A stretch of 45,699 nucleotides of DNA from assembly GCF_004803635.1 (NCBI RefSeq), contig NZ_SSWX01000004.1, positions 179,641-225,339 on the forward strand, given 5' to 3'. Within the stretch, counting starts at the first letter, position 1. Each line of letters opens with the position of its first letter. A model generated the notes under the pieces. The model was not told the DNA's origin. It did not search any database and saw only the letters and a program-made list of their open reading frames with translations. This document shows positions 16,570 through 25,623 of the stretch, piece after piece. The translations under genes and the position numbers were made by a program. The stretch is from Lampropedia aestuarii. Its GTDB lineage: Bacteria > Pseudomonadota > Gammaproteobacteria > Burkholderiales > Burkholderiaceae_C.

Positions 16570-17064
16570 TTAGTGCTGCGATCGCTGCCTCCAATACAGC
16601 ACAGCACGCCGTATATCACCCCACAGCTCTGGGGACATGCGCTGCTCAAGCCATAACCAATGCACGCGCGGCTGCTGCGCGCCTTGTGCTGTCTGTGGCT
16701 GCATCCATTGCAGGCGCAGTACAAGAAACGATTGACCATCCCAGACACAATCGAGTGTATGAACATGGCTGGCTTGTGGTGGCTGCCCTGCTGCATCTTG
16801 CCATGCCCATCCATGGCGCTGCCATTGCAAGCGCCCGCTCGCAGAACATTGCCATTGCCTGAACGCATGAACACTGGCAAGCGCCCATACACACGTGGCC
16901 GCTACTGACACCATGCGCTGCCAAACAAATCCAGTTGGCCACACAGACCAGCTCCAGCAGACAATCACAAGCGCCGCAGCCAAGCAAACAACAGCCACAA
17001 AAAACCCCGCTCTCACGCTGCGTGAGACGGGGAATTGGAAGGCAGTTGGCGTGTCATGCAGCAT
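16570..17064 (-). CDS. Small membrane protein between fabF and rpoE (YgfX-like?)
   Basis: A 164-residue protein with two hydrophobic helices near the N-terminus (about residues 20-40 and 48-66), followed by a soluble, tryptophan-rich C-terminal part. I do not recognise it with certainty; the layout of two helices plus a small beta-rich tail resembles YgfX/CptA-like proteins, and a small gene of this type is common between fabF and rpoE in Burkholderiales. The ATG at 17064 has no ribosome site. The first codons contain a complete intrinsic terminator (17003-17034). Alternative GTG starts inside or just after that hairpin would skip it, and the first helix would still be kept. Confidence 0.6.
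   Translation of the reverse strand: MLHDTPTAFQFPVSRSVRAGFFVAVVCLAAALVIVCWSWSVWPTGFVWQRMVSVAATCVWALASVHAFRQWQCSASGRLQWQRHGWAWQDAAGQPPQASHVHTLDCVWDGQSFLVLRLQWMQPQTAQGAQQPRVHWLWLEQRMSPELWGDIRRAVLYWRQRSQH
17003..17034 (-). terminator. fabF terminator inside the 5' end of the next gene
   Basis: On the minus strand CCCCGTCTCACG, a CAG loop and CGTGAGAGCGGGG form a long GC-rich stem with one bulged base, directly followed by TTTTTT. It lies about 105 bases after the fabF stop, within the annotated beginning of the small membrane protein gene. Confidence 0.75.
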
Positions 17065-17139
17065 GGGCTATACCCAGCATGCAAACGCGCCCATGGCCCG
17101 TGCCCGAATAACAAAGCACGGTCTATGGGCCATACAGGC

Positions 17140-18384
17140 TTAAACGCGCTTGAACACCAAAGTGCCGTTGGTGCCGCCGAAACCGAAGTTGTTTTTCACA
17201 GCAACATCGAGCTTCGCATCACGGGCGGTGTTGGCGCAGTAGTCCAGATCACATTCAGGATCGGGATTGTGCAAGTTGATCGTGGGCGGAATTTTCTGGT
17301 CGTAGAGCGCCATCACAGTGAAGACGCTCTCCAAACCACCCGCGCCACCGAGCAAGTGACCGGTCATCGACTTGGTCGAGCTCACCACGATGTTCTTGGC
17401 GTGGTCACCCAAAGCGGCCTTGATGGCATTGCTTTCGTTGACATCGCCCAGTGGCGTGGAGGTGCCGTGCGCGTTGAGGTAATTGACCTGATCGGCATTG
17501 ACGCCGGCATTGCGCAATGCGTTGAGCATTGAGCGGCGTGGGCCATCAATATTCGGAGCAGTGATGTGGCTGGCATCGGCACTCATGCCAAAACCGGCCA
17601 ATTCGGCATAAATGCGCGCACCACGTGCTTTGGCGTGTTCGTACTCTTCGAGCACCATCACACCTGCGCCTTCGCCCAGCACAAATCCATCGCGGTCTCT
17701 GTCCCATGGACGGGAAGCGGCCTCTGGATCGTCGTTGCGTGTGGACAATGCCTTCATCGCAGCGAAGCCACCAACGCCCAATGGGCATACGGTTGATTCG
17801 GCGCCACCGGCAAGGATCACATCCGCATCACCGTACTCAATCAGACGTCCGGCTTCACCAATGCTGTGCAGGCCTGTTGTACAGGCTGTCACCAGCGACA
17901 GGTTCGGACCTTTGAGGCCCAGACGGATCGAGACTTGACCAGCCACCAGGTTGATGATGGTCGATGGGACAAAGAATGGAGAAATGCGGCGTGCGCCACG
18001 ATTCATGAATTCGCCGTGATTGGATTCAATCAGTGGCAAGCCCCCAATGCCTGAGCCGATGACTACGCCGCAGCGCTCAGCCAACTCTTCGGAGAGTGCG
18101 TCTTTGGCCGGCAAACCTGCGTCAGCGTATGCCTGGTGTGCAGCAACGATACCGTAATGGATAAAGGTATCCATGGAGCGTGCTTCTTTGGCATTGATAT
18201 ATGGGCTGATATCAAGGTTTCTCACTTCTCCGGCAATCTTGGCGGAGAAATCAGAAACATCAAATCTTGTGATCGGGCCAATCCCTGACTTTCCAGCCAA
18301 GACATTGGACCAAGCCTCAGATACGGTATTGCCGACAGGACTGACACATCCCAGACCTGTGACAACGACTCTGCGTCGACTCAT
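17140..18384 (-). CDS. fabF: 3-oxoacyl-[ACP] synthase II FabF
   Basis: A 414-residue condensing enzyme (E. coli FabF has 413 residues) that elongates acyl-ACP with malonyl-ACP. The Cys-His-His triad is present: C168 in TACTTG, H306 in [11 protein letters not shown] and H343 in [10 protein letters not shown]. The ATG at 18384 gives the standard N-terminus [10 protein letters not shown]. It lies 91 bases behind acpP at the end of the fatty acid synthesis cluster and is followed by an intrinsic terminator. Confidence 0.97.
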   Translation of the reverse strand: MSRRRVVVTGLGCVSPVGNTVSEAWSNVLAGKSGIGPITRFDVSDFSAKIAGEVRNLDISPYINAKEARSMDTFIHYGIVAAHQAYADAGLPAKDALSEELAERCGVVIGSGIGGLPLIESNHGEFMNRGARRISPFFVPSTIINLVAGQVSIRLGLKGPNLSLVTACTTGLHSIGEAGRLIEYGDADVILAGGAESTVCPLGVGGFAAMKALSTRNDDPEAASRPWDRDRDGFVLGEGAGVMVLEEYEHAKARGARIYAELAGFGMSADASHITAPNIDGPRRSMLNALRNAGVNADQVNYLNAHGTSTPLGDVNESNAIKAALGDHAKNIVVSSTKSMTGHLLGGAGGLESVFTVMALYDQKIPPTINLHNPDPECDLDYCANTARDAKLDVAVKNNFGFGGTNGTLVFKRV

Positions 18385-18475
18385 GCGGTGCAATCTTTCA
18401 ATTGTAAATAGCGCCGCTCACATCGGAGATGGCGCCGAAGAAGAGGCGCAGCTGCTGCCTAGGACAGGCAACCAA

Positions 18476-18715
18476 TCAGGCCTTGTGGTTGGAATTGGCG
18501 TAATCAATGGCAGCTTGGACGGTCGTGATTTTCTCAGCGTCCTCGTCTGGAATTTCGATTTCAAATTCGTCTTCCAATGCCATGACCAGTTCCACGGTGT
18601 CCAGGGAATCCGCGCCCAGATCAGTCACGAATGACTTTTCATTGGTCACCTGGGACTCTTCAACGCCCAGCTGCTCTGCAATGATTTTCTTAACGCGTGC
18701 TTCGATATCGCTCAT
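18476..18715 (-). CDS. acpP: Acyl carrier protein AcpP
   Basis: A 79-residue acidic four-helix protein with the phosphopantetheine attachment site [10 protein letters not shown] (S37). It carries growing acyl chains as thioesters for FabD, FabH, FabG and FabF, all encoded around it. The sequence is near-canonical, and the gene lies between fabG and fabF as in most proteobacteria. The 179-base gap to fabG may hold its own promoter, as is common for this highly expressed gene; I cannot point to a clear one. Confidence 0.98.
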   Translation of the reverse strand: MSDIEARVKKIIAEQLGVEESQVTNEKSFVTDLGADSLDTVELVMALEDEFEIEIPDEDAEKITTVQAAIDYANSNHKA

Positions 18716-18894
18716 GTATGGTCCCTCTGAGGGTAGTCAATGAACCCGGAATTTTAGTCGCTCTCACAGCACTTGTGAGAAAAACTGACCGCCCGGGCAA
18801 TGCGGCATAGGGTTATAGCAGCTCAAAAGCCACCGATGAACACACAGAATTGCAGGCCATATCGTGGCACGGCCATGCAAGCCCATGGTGTACT

Positions 18895-19626
18895 TTACAT
18901 CAACATGCCACCGTTGACGTGTAATTCCTGTCCTGTGACATACCCTGCACCGGCCGAAGCCAAGTACACAGTCGCCGCAGCGATATCCTCTGGAGCCCCT
19001 AGGCGGCCCAAAGGAATTTGGGTTTTCAAAGCGGCGTGCTGGGCCTCTGGCAGCGCCTCTGTCATGTCCGTAGCAATAAAGCCAGGGGCAATGCAGTTGA
19101 CGGTAATACCACGGCTGCCGAGCTCACGCGCCAAGGCGCGTGTCATGCCAGCCACTCCGGCTTTGGCCGCTGCGTAATTGGCCTGGCCTGCGTTGCCCAT
19201 TGCACCGACCACGCTGGTGATGCTGATGATGCGGCCATAACGCTGCTTCATCATCGGCTTGATCGCGGCGCGGCTGATACGAAAAACGGCATTGAGGTTG
19301 GTGTCCAGCACCGCATCCCAATCGTCGTCCTTCATGCGCATGGCCAAGGTATCGCGGGTAATGCCTGCATTGTTGACCAGCACGTGCAAGGCGCCATGCT
19401 CTTTAACGATGCTCTCGATCAAGGCTTCACCTGCGCCAACATCGTTCACATTCAGCACCGCGCCTTTGGAGGCTCCGCCCAATGCAGCAGTGATTTTTTC
19501 CGCGCCCGCTTCAGTCGTGGCAGTACCGATTACGGTATAGCCTTGCGCGGTCAATTCTTTGGCAATCGCAGCGCCAATGCCGCGGGAGGCGCCGGTGACC
19601 AGCGCAATCTGGGTGCTTGTTGTCAT
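18895..19626 (-). CDS. fabG: 3-oxoacyl-[ACP] reductase FabG
   Basis: A 243-residue short-chain dehydrogenase that reduces 3-oxoacyl-ACP with NADPH. Seen: nucleotide motif TGASRGIG (11-18), NNAG (85-88), and catalytic S138, Y151 and K155 (YAAAK). Its ATG overlaps the fabD stop as ATGA, so the two are translationally coupled. Length and order are standard. Confidence 0.97.
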   Translation of the reverse strand: MTTSTQIALVTGASRGIGAAIAKELTAQGYTVIGTATTEAGAEKITAALGGASKGAVLNVNDVGAGEALIESIVKEHGALHVLVNNAGITRDTLAMRMKDDDWDAVLDTNLNAVFRISRAAIKPMMKQRYGRIISITSVVGAMGNAGQANYAAAKAGVAGMTRALARELGSRGITVNCIAPGFIATDMTEALPEAQHAALKTQIPLGRLGAPEDIAAATVYLASAGAGYVTGQELHVNGGMLM

Positions 19627-20576
19627 GCCAGTAATTCCTTGGTTGCTTGCAAAGAAGCTAAATCATAAATAGAGGCTGCTTCCAGCTGCGCTGCAATGCG
19701 TTTGGTCATGCCCGCCAGGACTTTGCCAGGACCGCATTCGACCACATGGGTGACGCCTTGTTGCTGCATGGCTTGCACGCACTCGACCCAACGCACCGGG
19801 CCAAAGGCTTGGCGGTACAGTGCATCGCGAATAGCGGCAGGCTCTTGCTGCACCAACACGTCGATGTTGTTGATCACCGGGATCTGTGGCGCAGCCAAAT
19901 CCAAAGCTTCGAGTGCCACACGCAGTTTTTCTGCAGCTGGCTTCATCAAGCTGGAATGGAATGGCGCCGAGACGGGCAATGGCAACACGCGCTTGGCACC
20001 TGCCGCTTTCAGCTCAGTGGCAGCAGTTTCCACGCCCAATTTGGTGCCGGCAATCACGGTTTGACCTGGGTCGTTGAAGTTCACGGCTTCGACCACCTCT
20101 TGTGTGCCTTGGGCACGCAATTGCTCGGTGACTTGCACACAAATGGCTTTGACCTGCTCAGCCGGCAAGGCCAGCACAGCGGCCATTGCACCGACACCCA
20201 CCGGCACGGCTTCTTGCATCGCAGCTGCGCGCAAGCGCACCAATGGCGCGGCTTGGGCCAGTGTCAACACACCCGCGGCAACCAGTGCCGAATACTCGCC
20301 CAGCGAGTGACCGGCCAAGGCCACGGGCTGGGTGCCCACTTCGGCTTGCCAGACACGCCATGCGGCCACACCAGCGACCAGCATCACAGGCTGGGTGTTG
20401 GTGGTCAGCGCCAGGGCTTCTTTCGGGCCTTCATGAATCAATTTCGCCACGTCTTCGTGCAAAGCGTCTGAAGCTTCTTGCAGGGTCTGCACCACCACAG
20501 GGTGCTGCTCCCACGCATCCAACATGCCCACGGATTGCGAGCCTTGGCCTGGAAAAACAAAAGCAAATGTCGTCAT
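19623..20576 (-). CDS. fabD: Malonyl-CoA:ACP transacylase FabD
   Basis: A 317-residue transacylase that loads malonyl groups onto ACP. Seen: GQGSQ oxyanion motif near the N-terminus, nucleophile S91 in GHSLGE, catalytic H207 in PVSAPFHSSL, and the late GPGKVLAGM segment. It lies between fabH (54-base gap) and fabG (4-base overlap). Confidence 0.97.
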   Translation of the reverse strand: MTTFAFVFPGQGSQSVGMLDAWEQHPVVVQTLQEASDALHEDVAKLIHEGPKEALALTTNTQPVMLVAGVAAWRVWQAEVGTQPVALAGHSLGEYSALVAAGVLTLAQAAPLVRLRAAAMQEAVPVGVGAMAAVLALPAEQVKAICVQVTEQLRAQGTQEVVEAVNFNDPGQTVIAGTKLGVETAATELKAAGAKRVLPLPVSAPFHSSLMKPAAEKLRVALEALDLAAPQIPVINNIDVLVQQEPAAIRDALYRQAFGPVRWVECVQAMQQQGVTHVVECGPGKVLAGMTKRIAAQLEAASIYDLASLQATKELLA

Positions 20577-20630
20577 GATTGTGATTAGTGATTGAGAGAT
20601 CGAGCGGCATTGCCCATGCCACGCGGCAAA

Positions 20631-21608
20631 TTACATTTGCACGACCACGGCGCCCCAGGTGAAGCCGCCGCCCACGCCTTCCATCAAGACGCGTTGACCT
20701 GGTTGAATTTGGCCATTGCGCACCGCATGGTCCAGCGCCAGCGGAATCGACGCGGCCGAGGTATTGCCATGCTGATCGACGGTCACGACCACGCGCTCGG
20801 CAGGCACATGCAATTTGCGCGCCGTGCTCTGCATGATGCGGATATTAGCCTGGTGTGGCACCAGCCAATCGATGTCCTCCAACTGCAGCCCGGCTTTTTC
20901 CAAAGCAGCACGCGCGGCCTTGTCGAGCAGGCCAACGGCGAGTTTAAAGACCGCCTGGCCATCCATTTTCAAAGTAGGATCACCGATGATCTCACCGCCA
21001 TACACGTTGCCCGGCACACACAGAATGTCGCGGTAGCGGCCATCGGCATGGATATCGCTGGACAGCACGCCTGGTGTCTCAGAAGCCTCCAAGACCACGG
21101 CGCCCGCACCGTCACCGAACAACACGCAGGTGGTTCTGTCCTTGAAGTTCAAAATGCGGCTAAATACTTCAGCGCCAACGACCAAGGCCGTTTTGGCAGT
21201 ACCGGCACGGATCATCGCATCGGCCACGGTCAGCGCATAAATAAAGCCACTGCAAACCGCCTGCACATCAAATGCTGGGCAGCCGTGCACGCCCAGCTTG
21301 TTTTGCAAAATGGTTGCCGTCGATGGAAACACCATATCGGGCGTCGAGGTCGCAACAATGATCAAGTCAATGTCTTGCGCCTGCTTGCCTGCGGCTTCGA
21401 GCGCGCGCGTTGCCGCATGCAAACCCAGCTCGCTGCTTGGCACATCACGTTCGGCAAAATGGCGCGCATGGATACCGGTGCGCTCCACAATCCATTGGTC
21501 TGATGTCTCCACGCCTTCTTTGGCCAATTGCGCAGCCAAAGTCTGGTTGTCTACCTTGTTAGGCGGCAAATAACTGCCAGTACCTGTTATTTTTGAATAG
21601 ATTTGCAT
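20631..21608 (-). CDS. fabH: 3-oxoacyl-[ACP] synthase III FabH
   Basis: A 325-residue initiating condensing enzyme joining acetyl-CoA and malonyl-ACP. The catalytic residues are C119 (QAVCSGF), H252 (PHQANIRIM) and N282 (HGNTSAAS). The C-terminus [13 protein letters not shown] is typical. It is downstream of plsX with a 96-base gap. Confidence 0.97.
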   Translation of the reverse strand: MQIYSKITGTGSYLPPNKVDNQTLAAQLAKEGVETSDQWIVERTGIHARHFAERDVPSSELGLHAATRALEAAGKQAQDIDLIIVATSTPDMVFPSTATILQNKLGVHGCPAFDVQAVCSGFIYALTVADAMIRAGTAKTALVVGAEVFSRILNFKDRTTCVLFGDGAGAVVLEASETPGVLSSDIHADGRYRDILCVPGNVYGGEIIGDPTLKMDGQAVFKLAVGLLDKAARAALEKAGLQLEDIDWLVPHQANIRIMQSTARKLHVPAERVVVTVDQHGNTSAASIPLALDHAVRNGQIQPGQRVLMEGVGGGFTWGAVVVQM

Positions 21609-21704
21609 AGGGAAAGCGATCCATCAATCATTTGATGCGCATGCAGAGCCACTGCCCGCATAAGCCCATCAAAATCCAGTAGCCCGATGGAGTCGTCATG
21701 CCAA

Positions 21705-22739
21705 TCAGAACAACACGCTGGCTTGTTGCACACGCGTTTGTATTTTCTGCAGCAACTGATTCTCTGACGCATCCACCGCCTTCATCAACGCGCACTCAAA
21801 CGCCAGTTGATCAGCAGAGCCATGGCTTTTAAACACCAGCCCACGCAGACCAAGCAGCGCAGCACCATTGTGGCGGCGGTGGTCCAGGCGCTTTTTGAAG
21901 GCATTCAAGACAGGCATGGCAGCAATCGCGGCCAGCTTGGTCAAGGCATTGCGCGAGAACTCTTCCTTAAGGACGTTGGAGACCATGGAAGCGAGCCCTT
22001 CAGAGGCCTTGAGCGTGACGTTGCCAACGAATCCATCGCACACGACGATATCCGTTGTGCCTTTGAAGATGTCATTGCCCTCGACATTGCCAAAGTAGTT
22101 GATCAAGGATTTTTGACCTGCCTCGCGCAGCAGTTCTGCAGCGCGCTTGATCATCTCATTACCCTTGATCGCCTCAGAGCCAATATTGAGCAGACCCACT
22201 GTTGGGTTGTCACGTGCCTTCAGCGCCATATCCAGCGCTGAGCCGAGCACGGCGAACTGCAGCAGATGGTGCTCAGTGCAATCGACATTGGCCCCCAGAT
22301 CCAGCACTGTGGTGGCACCGCCAGTCACATTGGGCATTGGGTAGGCAATTGCAGGGCGCTCAATACCATCCATGGTTTTGAGCACATAGCGCGCAATGGC
22401 CATCAAAGCACCGGTATTGCCAGCAGAGACTGCTGCTTGCGCGCGCCCGGCCTTCACGGCCTCAATGGTCAAACGCATCGACGACTGCTTCTTATGGCGC
22501 ATCGCCACTTCGACAGGATCATCCATCGCCACCACTTCGTCAGTGTGGACGATTTCAACGCGCTCATGACTGGCCGCAGATTGCAAGGCATCCTGATGCC
22601 CCACCAACAGCATGCGCAAATGGGCATGCTTGCCAAGCAAACTCAAACAAGCTGGCACCGTGACCTGAGGCCCGGCATCCCCGCCCATGCAGTCGACGGC
22701 AATCGTAATAGCAGTGTTTGACAAAGTGTCAGACTTCAC
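21705..22739 (-). CDS. plsX: Phosphate acyltransferase PlsX
   Basis: A 344-residue enzyme that converts acyl-ACP to acyl-phosphate for phospholipid synthesis with PlsY. The N-terminal [11 protein letters not shown] motif, [10 protein letters not shown], and [10 protein letters not shown] are diagnostic. It links the fatty acid genes downstream with the rpmF/yceD genes upstream, the usual order. The gap to rpmF is 118 bases. Confidence 0.95.
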   Translation of the reverse strand: MKSDTLSNTAITIAVDCMGGDAGPQVTVPACLSLLGKHAHLRMLLVGHQDALQSAASHERVEIVHTDEVVAMDDPVEVAMRHKKQSSMRLTIEAVKAGRAQAAVSAGNTGALMAIARYVLKTMDGIERPAIAYPMPNVTGGATTVLDLGANVDCTEHHLLQFAVLGSALDMALKARDNPTVGLLNIGSEAIKGNEMIKRAAELLREAGQKSLINYFGNVEGNDIFKGTTDIVVCDGFVGNVTLKASEGLASMVSNVLKEEFSRNALTKLAAIAAMPVLNAFKKRLDHRRHNGAALLGLRGLVFKSHGSADQLAFECALMKAVDASENQLLQKIQTRVQQASVLF

Positions 22740-22857
22740 TTGTGCGCCAGCGCGACCTCAAGCACGCAAAGCTGCCAGCACACTGCCAGCAGGCTCTGCA
22801 CGCCCGTTCATGGCCGCAGCGCCGTGCAATAGCTGCAGGCGCTGGCACGCGTCAAAC

Positions 22858-23043
22858 TTAAACTTCAGCAGATTTGTTTTTCAACACGCGACGGCCACGG
22901 TAGAAGCCATCTGGAGTGATGTGGTGACGCAGGTGCACTTCACCTGTGGTGGACTCAATCGCAATGCCTGGAGTTGTCAAGGCATTGTGTGAACGGTGCA
23001 TGCCACGCTTGGATGGCGATTTTTTGTTTTGCTGAACTGCCAT
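22858..23043 (-). CDS. rpmF: 50S ribosomal protein L32
   Basis: A 61-residue basic protein starting [19 protein letters not shown], a textbook L32 N-terminus. This form lacks the cysteine pairs of zinc-binding L32. The longer open frame upstream is not needed: the ATG at 23043 has GGAG upstream. It sits between yceD and plsX, as in most proteobacteria. Confidence 0.97.
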   Translation of the reverse strand: MAVQQNKKSPSKRGMHRSHNALTTPGIAIESTTGEVHLRHHITPDGFYRGRRVLKNKSAEV

Positions 23044-23311
23044 GATGGGCTCCTGAAAGTCAAATGCGCAGGATAACAATCTGCGCCACAATAAAAAATT
23101 CTCAGTTGAATTCACCAAATCTACGCCATTCAATGGACAAACTGGCAAATACAACAACGCAAAGGCATCAAAAACGCTGCCGGCTAGCCGCCCCAAAAGC
23201 TAAGCTACAAGCCAAAAATGCAGGGCTCTTTTTGCGCAAAAGCTAACGATTATATGCCATGCATGGCAAAACATGCAATAGCCAGCACACCAAAGCGCTG
23301 ATCAGCACCCA
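23044..23311. other. Gap between yceD and rpmF
   Basis: These 268 bases hold no supported gene. A small plus-strand frame (23064-23246) looks like chance. The stretch includes the perfect palindromes TTTTGCGCAAAA (23230-23241) and TGCCATGCATGGCA (23255-23268). yceD and rpmF are usually close together, so a separate rpmF promoter is likely in here. Confidence 0.4.
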
Positions 23312-23887
23312 TTAATCCGCTTTTTCGCCACCTTTTGCCAGCCGCGTGACCGCCAGCTCAGCCAGCTTGGCAAACGGATTGGGCCTGCCGCTGCGTGTGA
23401 GCGTAAAGTCTGGCGTGCGCGCTTGCAGCACCACCGGTGGCTGGCAGTCTTCATGCATCACCACCGATGGCAGAGCCATCAGCAAATCATCCTCTACCAG
23501 ACGCAGCACATTCAGGGGCTCTTCCAAAGACATCACATCTTCGAGTGCCTCCTCGTCTTCCTTATCGGCCTCTTCTTCAGTCGCAACAAAGCGAAACCAT
23601 TGGCTGGTTTCGACGGCCACATCCACTGGCTGCAAACAACGCTGGCATTGCATGGGCAGCTCGACTTGGGCCTCGCACAATAGCCACGGCACATCGCCTG
23701 TCGCTGCATCACTGCGCATCACGCCCGCCGCACGCCAATCGACCTCGATGCGGCTTGCCTCAGTGCCTGCAGCGGCCTCCAGGGCCAAACGCGGCATCTC
23801 AGCCAAAGTCATGGACTGCTCAATCACGCCCTGCGCTTTGGCAAAGGCCAGTACATCCAAACGCTCAAATTGGTATTTTTTTTCCAT
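23312..23887 (-). CDS. yceD: YceD family protein (DUF177)
   Basis: A 191-residue protein of the YceD/DUF177 family, linked with 23S rRNA or ribosome maturation in bacteria and chloroplasts. Seen: a CQRC motif in MQCQRCLQPVD, an acidic central stretch (EEEADKEDEEALEDV), and the C-terminal RPNPFAKLAEL motif typical of the family. The ATG at 23887 is preferred to an upstream TTG. It is the first gene of the rpmF-plsX-fab cluster, as is usual. Confidence 0.92.
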   Translation of the reverse strand: MEKKYQFERLDVLAFAKAQGVIEQSMTLAEMPRLALEAAAGTEASRIEVDWRAAGVMRSDAATGDVPWLLCEAQVELPMQCQRCLQPVDVAVETSQWFRFVATEEEADKEDEEALEDVMSLEEPLNVLRLVEDDLLMALPSVVMHEDCQPPVVLQARTPDFTLTRSGRPNPFAKLAELAVTRLAKGGEKAD

Positions 23888-23963
23888 ATATCGAATCAAC
23901 CGTTTTCTTCATGCCCAAGAACAGGCTCTGTGCAGCCTCTTGATTGTTTGCGCGCCCGCCAGT

Positions 23964-25031
23964 TTAGTCAAACAAGTCTGTCGCTTTTGACTGCGGCGGC
24001 ATCAAACCAAAATGCCGATAGGCTGCTGCCGTGGCAATGCGCCCGCGTGGTGTACGCTGCAAAAAGCCTTGCTGAATCAAATAGGGCTCGATCACGTCTT
24101 CGATCGTATCGCGCTCCTCACCAATGCTGGCAGCGACGTTGTCCAAGCCGACCGGGCCACCGTCAAAACGGTGCAACACTGCCTCCAACAATTTGCGGTC
24201 CATGACATCAAAACCGACAGGATCTACATCCAATAGCGCCAGTGCTTTTTGTGCCATCTGCAGCGTAATGCGGCCATCGCCCTTGACATCCGCATAGTCC
24301 CTGATGCGGCGCAACAAGCGATTGGCAATACGCGGCGTGCCGCGTGAGCGCTTGGCCACTTCAAGGCTGGCATCGGCATCAATGGGCGCCGCCAACAAGC
24401 CCGCACTGCGCGTCACAATCAATGCCAGCTCTTCAGGCGAATAAAACTCCAGCCGCGCGACAATGCCGAAACGGTCGCGCAGCGGGTTGGTCAGCATGCC
24501 GGCACGGGTGGTCGCGCCCACCAAGGTAAAGGGCTGCAAATCGAGTTTGATCGAACGCGCTGCAGGCCCTTCACCGATCATGATGTCGATCTGGTAATCC
24601 TCCAGCGCCGGATACAGAATCTCCTCGACCACCGGCGACAAGCGGTGGATCTCATCGATAAACAACACATCGTTGCGCTCCAGATTGGTGAGCAAGGCTG
24701 CCAAATCACGCGGCTTCTCGAGCACCGGACCGCTGGTTTGGCGCAGGTTCACGCCCAACTCGGTGGCAACAATATGCGAGAGCGTTGTTTTGCCAAGGCC
24801 TGGCGGGCCAAACAGCAATACATGGTCAAGCGCCTCGCCGCGCTTGCGCGCCGCGCCAATAAAGATCTCCAACTGCTCCCTGGCCTTGGCCTGCCCGACA
24901 TATTCTTGCAGGGCTTTGGGGCGCAGCGCCCGCTCCAACGCCTCTTCTCTTGACGAGGTGGCATCCGCGCTCATCACGCGCGGTGGCGGTGCTGGCACAT
25001 CAGTTGCCCAGCTATCGGTATGAATGCTCAT
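23964..25031 (-). CDS. ruvB: Holliday junction branch migration helicase RuvB
   Basis: A 355-residue AAA+ motor. Walker A is GPPGLGKTT (75-83), Walker B is LFIDEIHRL (123-131), and sensor/arginine regions [15 protein letters not shown] and [13 protein letters not shown] are present, with the C-terminal winged helix. It works with RuvA and RuvC, which are not in this window. The ATG at 25031 gives MSIHTDSW; the longer frame adds 13 unlikely residues. About 180 bases separate it from the terminator of the candidate small RNA upstream, so it probably has its own promoter. Confidence 0.96.
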   Translation of the reverse strand: MSIHTDSWATDVPAPPPRVMSADATSSREEALERALRPKALQEYVGQAKAREQLEIFIGAARKRGEALDHVLLFGPPGLGKTTLSHIVATELGVNLRQTSGPVLEKPRDLAALLTNLERNDVLFIDEIHRLSPVVEEILYPALEDYQIDIMIGEGPAARSIKLDLQPFTLVGATTRAGMLTNPLRDRFGIVARLEFYSPEELALIVTRSAGLLAAPIDADASLEVAKRSRGTPRIANRLLRRIRDYADVKGDGRITLQMAQKALALLDVDPVGFDVMDRKLLEAVLHRFDGGPVGLDNVAASIGEERDTIEDVIEPYLIQQGFLQRTPRGRIATAAAYRHFGLMPPQSKATDLFD

Positions 25032-25214
25032 GCAATTGGCAAAGAGAAGAACGCGCTCGCTCACACGCAAATCAAGGGTAAATCATAGCGCCCCACGCTA
25101 CACAGTCAGAGCGCCACTCTCAGCGGGGCATTTTGCCACGCGATCATCCGCTGCGTTGAACAGACGAGCAAGATCCAAGATATAAGGGTCTGTGCAGCGC
25201 CTTCTCTAGGGCAC

Positions 25215-25246
25215 AAAAAAAACGCGCTATCGACACCGATGCGCGC
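25215..25246 (-). terminator. Intrinsic terminator of the candidate small RNA
   Basis: On the minus strand CGCGCATCG, a GTGT loop and CGATAGCGCG form a 9-bp stem with one bulged A, followed by eight T (25215-25222). It is one of the strongest intrinsic terminators in the window. It is about 380 bases beyond metK, so it more likely ends a separate transcript. Confidence 0.8.
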
Positions 25247-25389
25247 AGGATGAGAAGCAAAAAGAAAAGGCTGCGAGGCTACCTAGGGTGAAGATAGAGA
25301 GTGAGGGAGGAGAAGCACCCAAGGAGTCGTCAATCAGGCATGGCCTAAAAGCCTCGCAACCGAAAATTCATGTATTTCTCAAATACAGT
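25215..25389 (-). ncRNA. Candidate small RNA between metK and ruvB
   Basis: A non-coding unit on the minus strand with a promoter-like pattern, internal structure and a terminator. From a start near 25389 it would have: a 5' hairpin TGTATTT-GAG-AAATACA; a 12-bp stem (25350-25361 with 25269-25280, one G-U pair); inside it a small AGGC/GCCT hairpin (25336-25346) and a GGGTG/CACCC stem (25286-25290 with 25316-25320) closing a 25-base loop that is 23/25 pyrimidine and includes UCUCCUCCCU; then U-rich sequence and a terminator. The loop is complementary to Shine-Dalgarno sequences. I recognise no known RNA family. No ORF overlaps it. Length is about 175 bases. Confidence 0.6.
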
Positions 25390-25392
25390 GGG

Positions 25393-25420
25393 TATGACAG
25401 CCATGCATCCCAAAAGTTCA
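25393..25420 (-). promoter_or_regulatory. Candidate sigma-E promoter of the small RNA
   Basis: TGAACTT, exactly 16 bases, then TCATA on the minus strand: a full GAACTT -35 core and the conserved TC of a sigma-E -10. The -35 overlaps an inverted repeat AAAAGTT-CACC-AACTTTT (plus strand, 25412-25429), which could be an operator or a remnant hairpin. Confidence 0.45.
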
Positions 25421-25623
25421 CCAACTTTTAACAGACAAAGCGTTTCATTAGCATCCAATTGTTTCTTGTCGCTTATGCTAACAAAACACCCTGATTTTCA
25501 ATCATTTTATTCAGAATAGCCCTGCTGTCAAAAGCTCGAAAACCATGATTGCCTGCAGTCAAGTCGCGTGAAATGTAACTTTTCTGGACTGCGCCTGCGC
25601 GCAGCCCAAATTGGCGGTGATGC
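25421..25623. other. Intergenic sequence between small-RNA promoter and metK end
   Basis: AT-rich relative to its surroundings; no ORF of note. It contains short palindromic pieces such as TGCGCCTGCGCGCA just after the metK stop (around 25590-25603), which could help end metK transcription. I see no classical U-tract terminator. Confidence 0.35.

Noticed and set aside
23064-23246. 60-codon plus-strand frame between yceD and rpmF
   Set aside because: Short, no ribosome site, no recognisable homology, and opposite to a conserved operon.
25215-25389. 6S RNA as the identity of the metK-ruvB RNA
   Set aside because: 6S RNA is one long rod with a large central bubble and is not normally ended by a stem plus U-tract such as this. 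The layout here of several stems and a pyrimidine loop does not fit.
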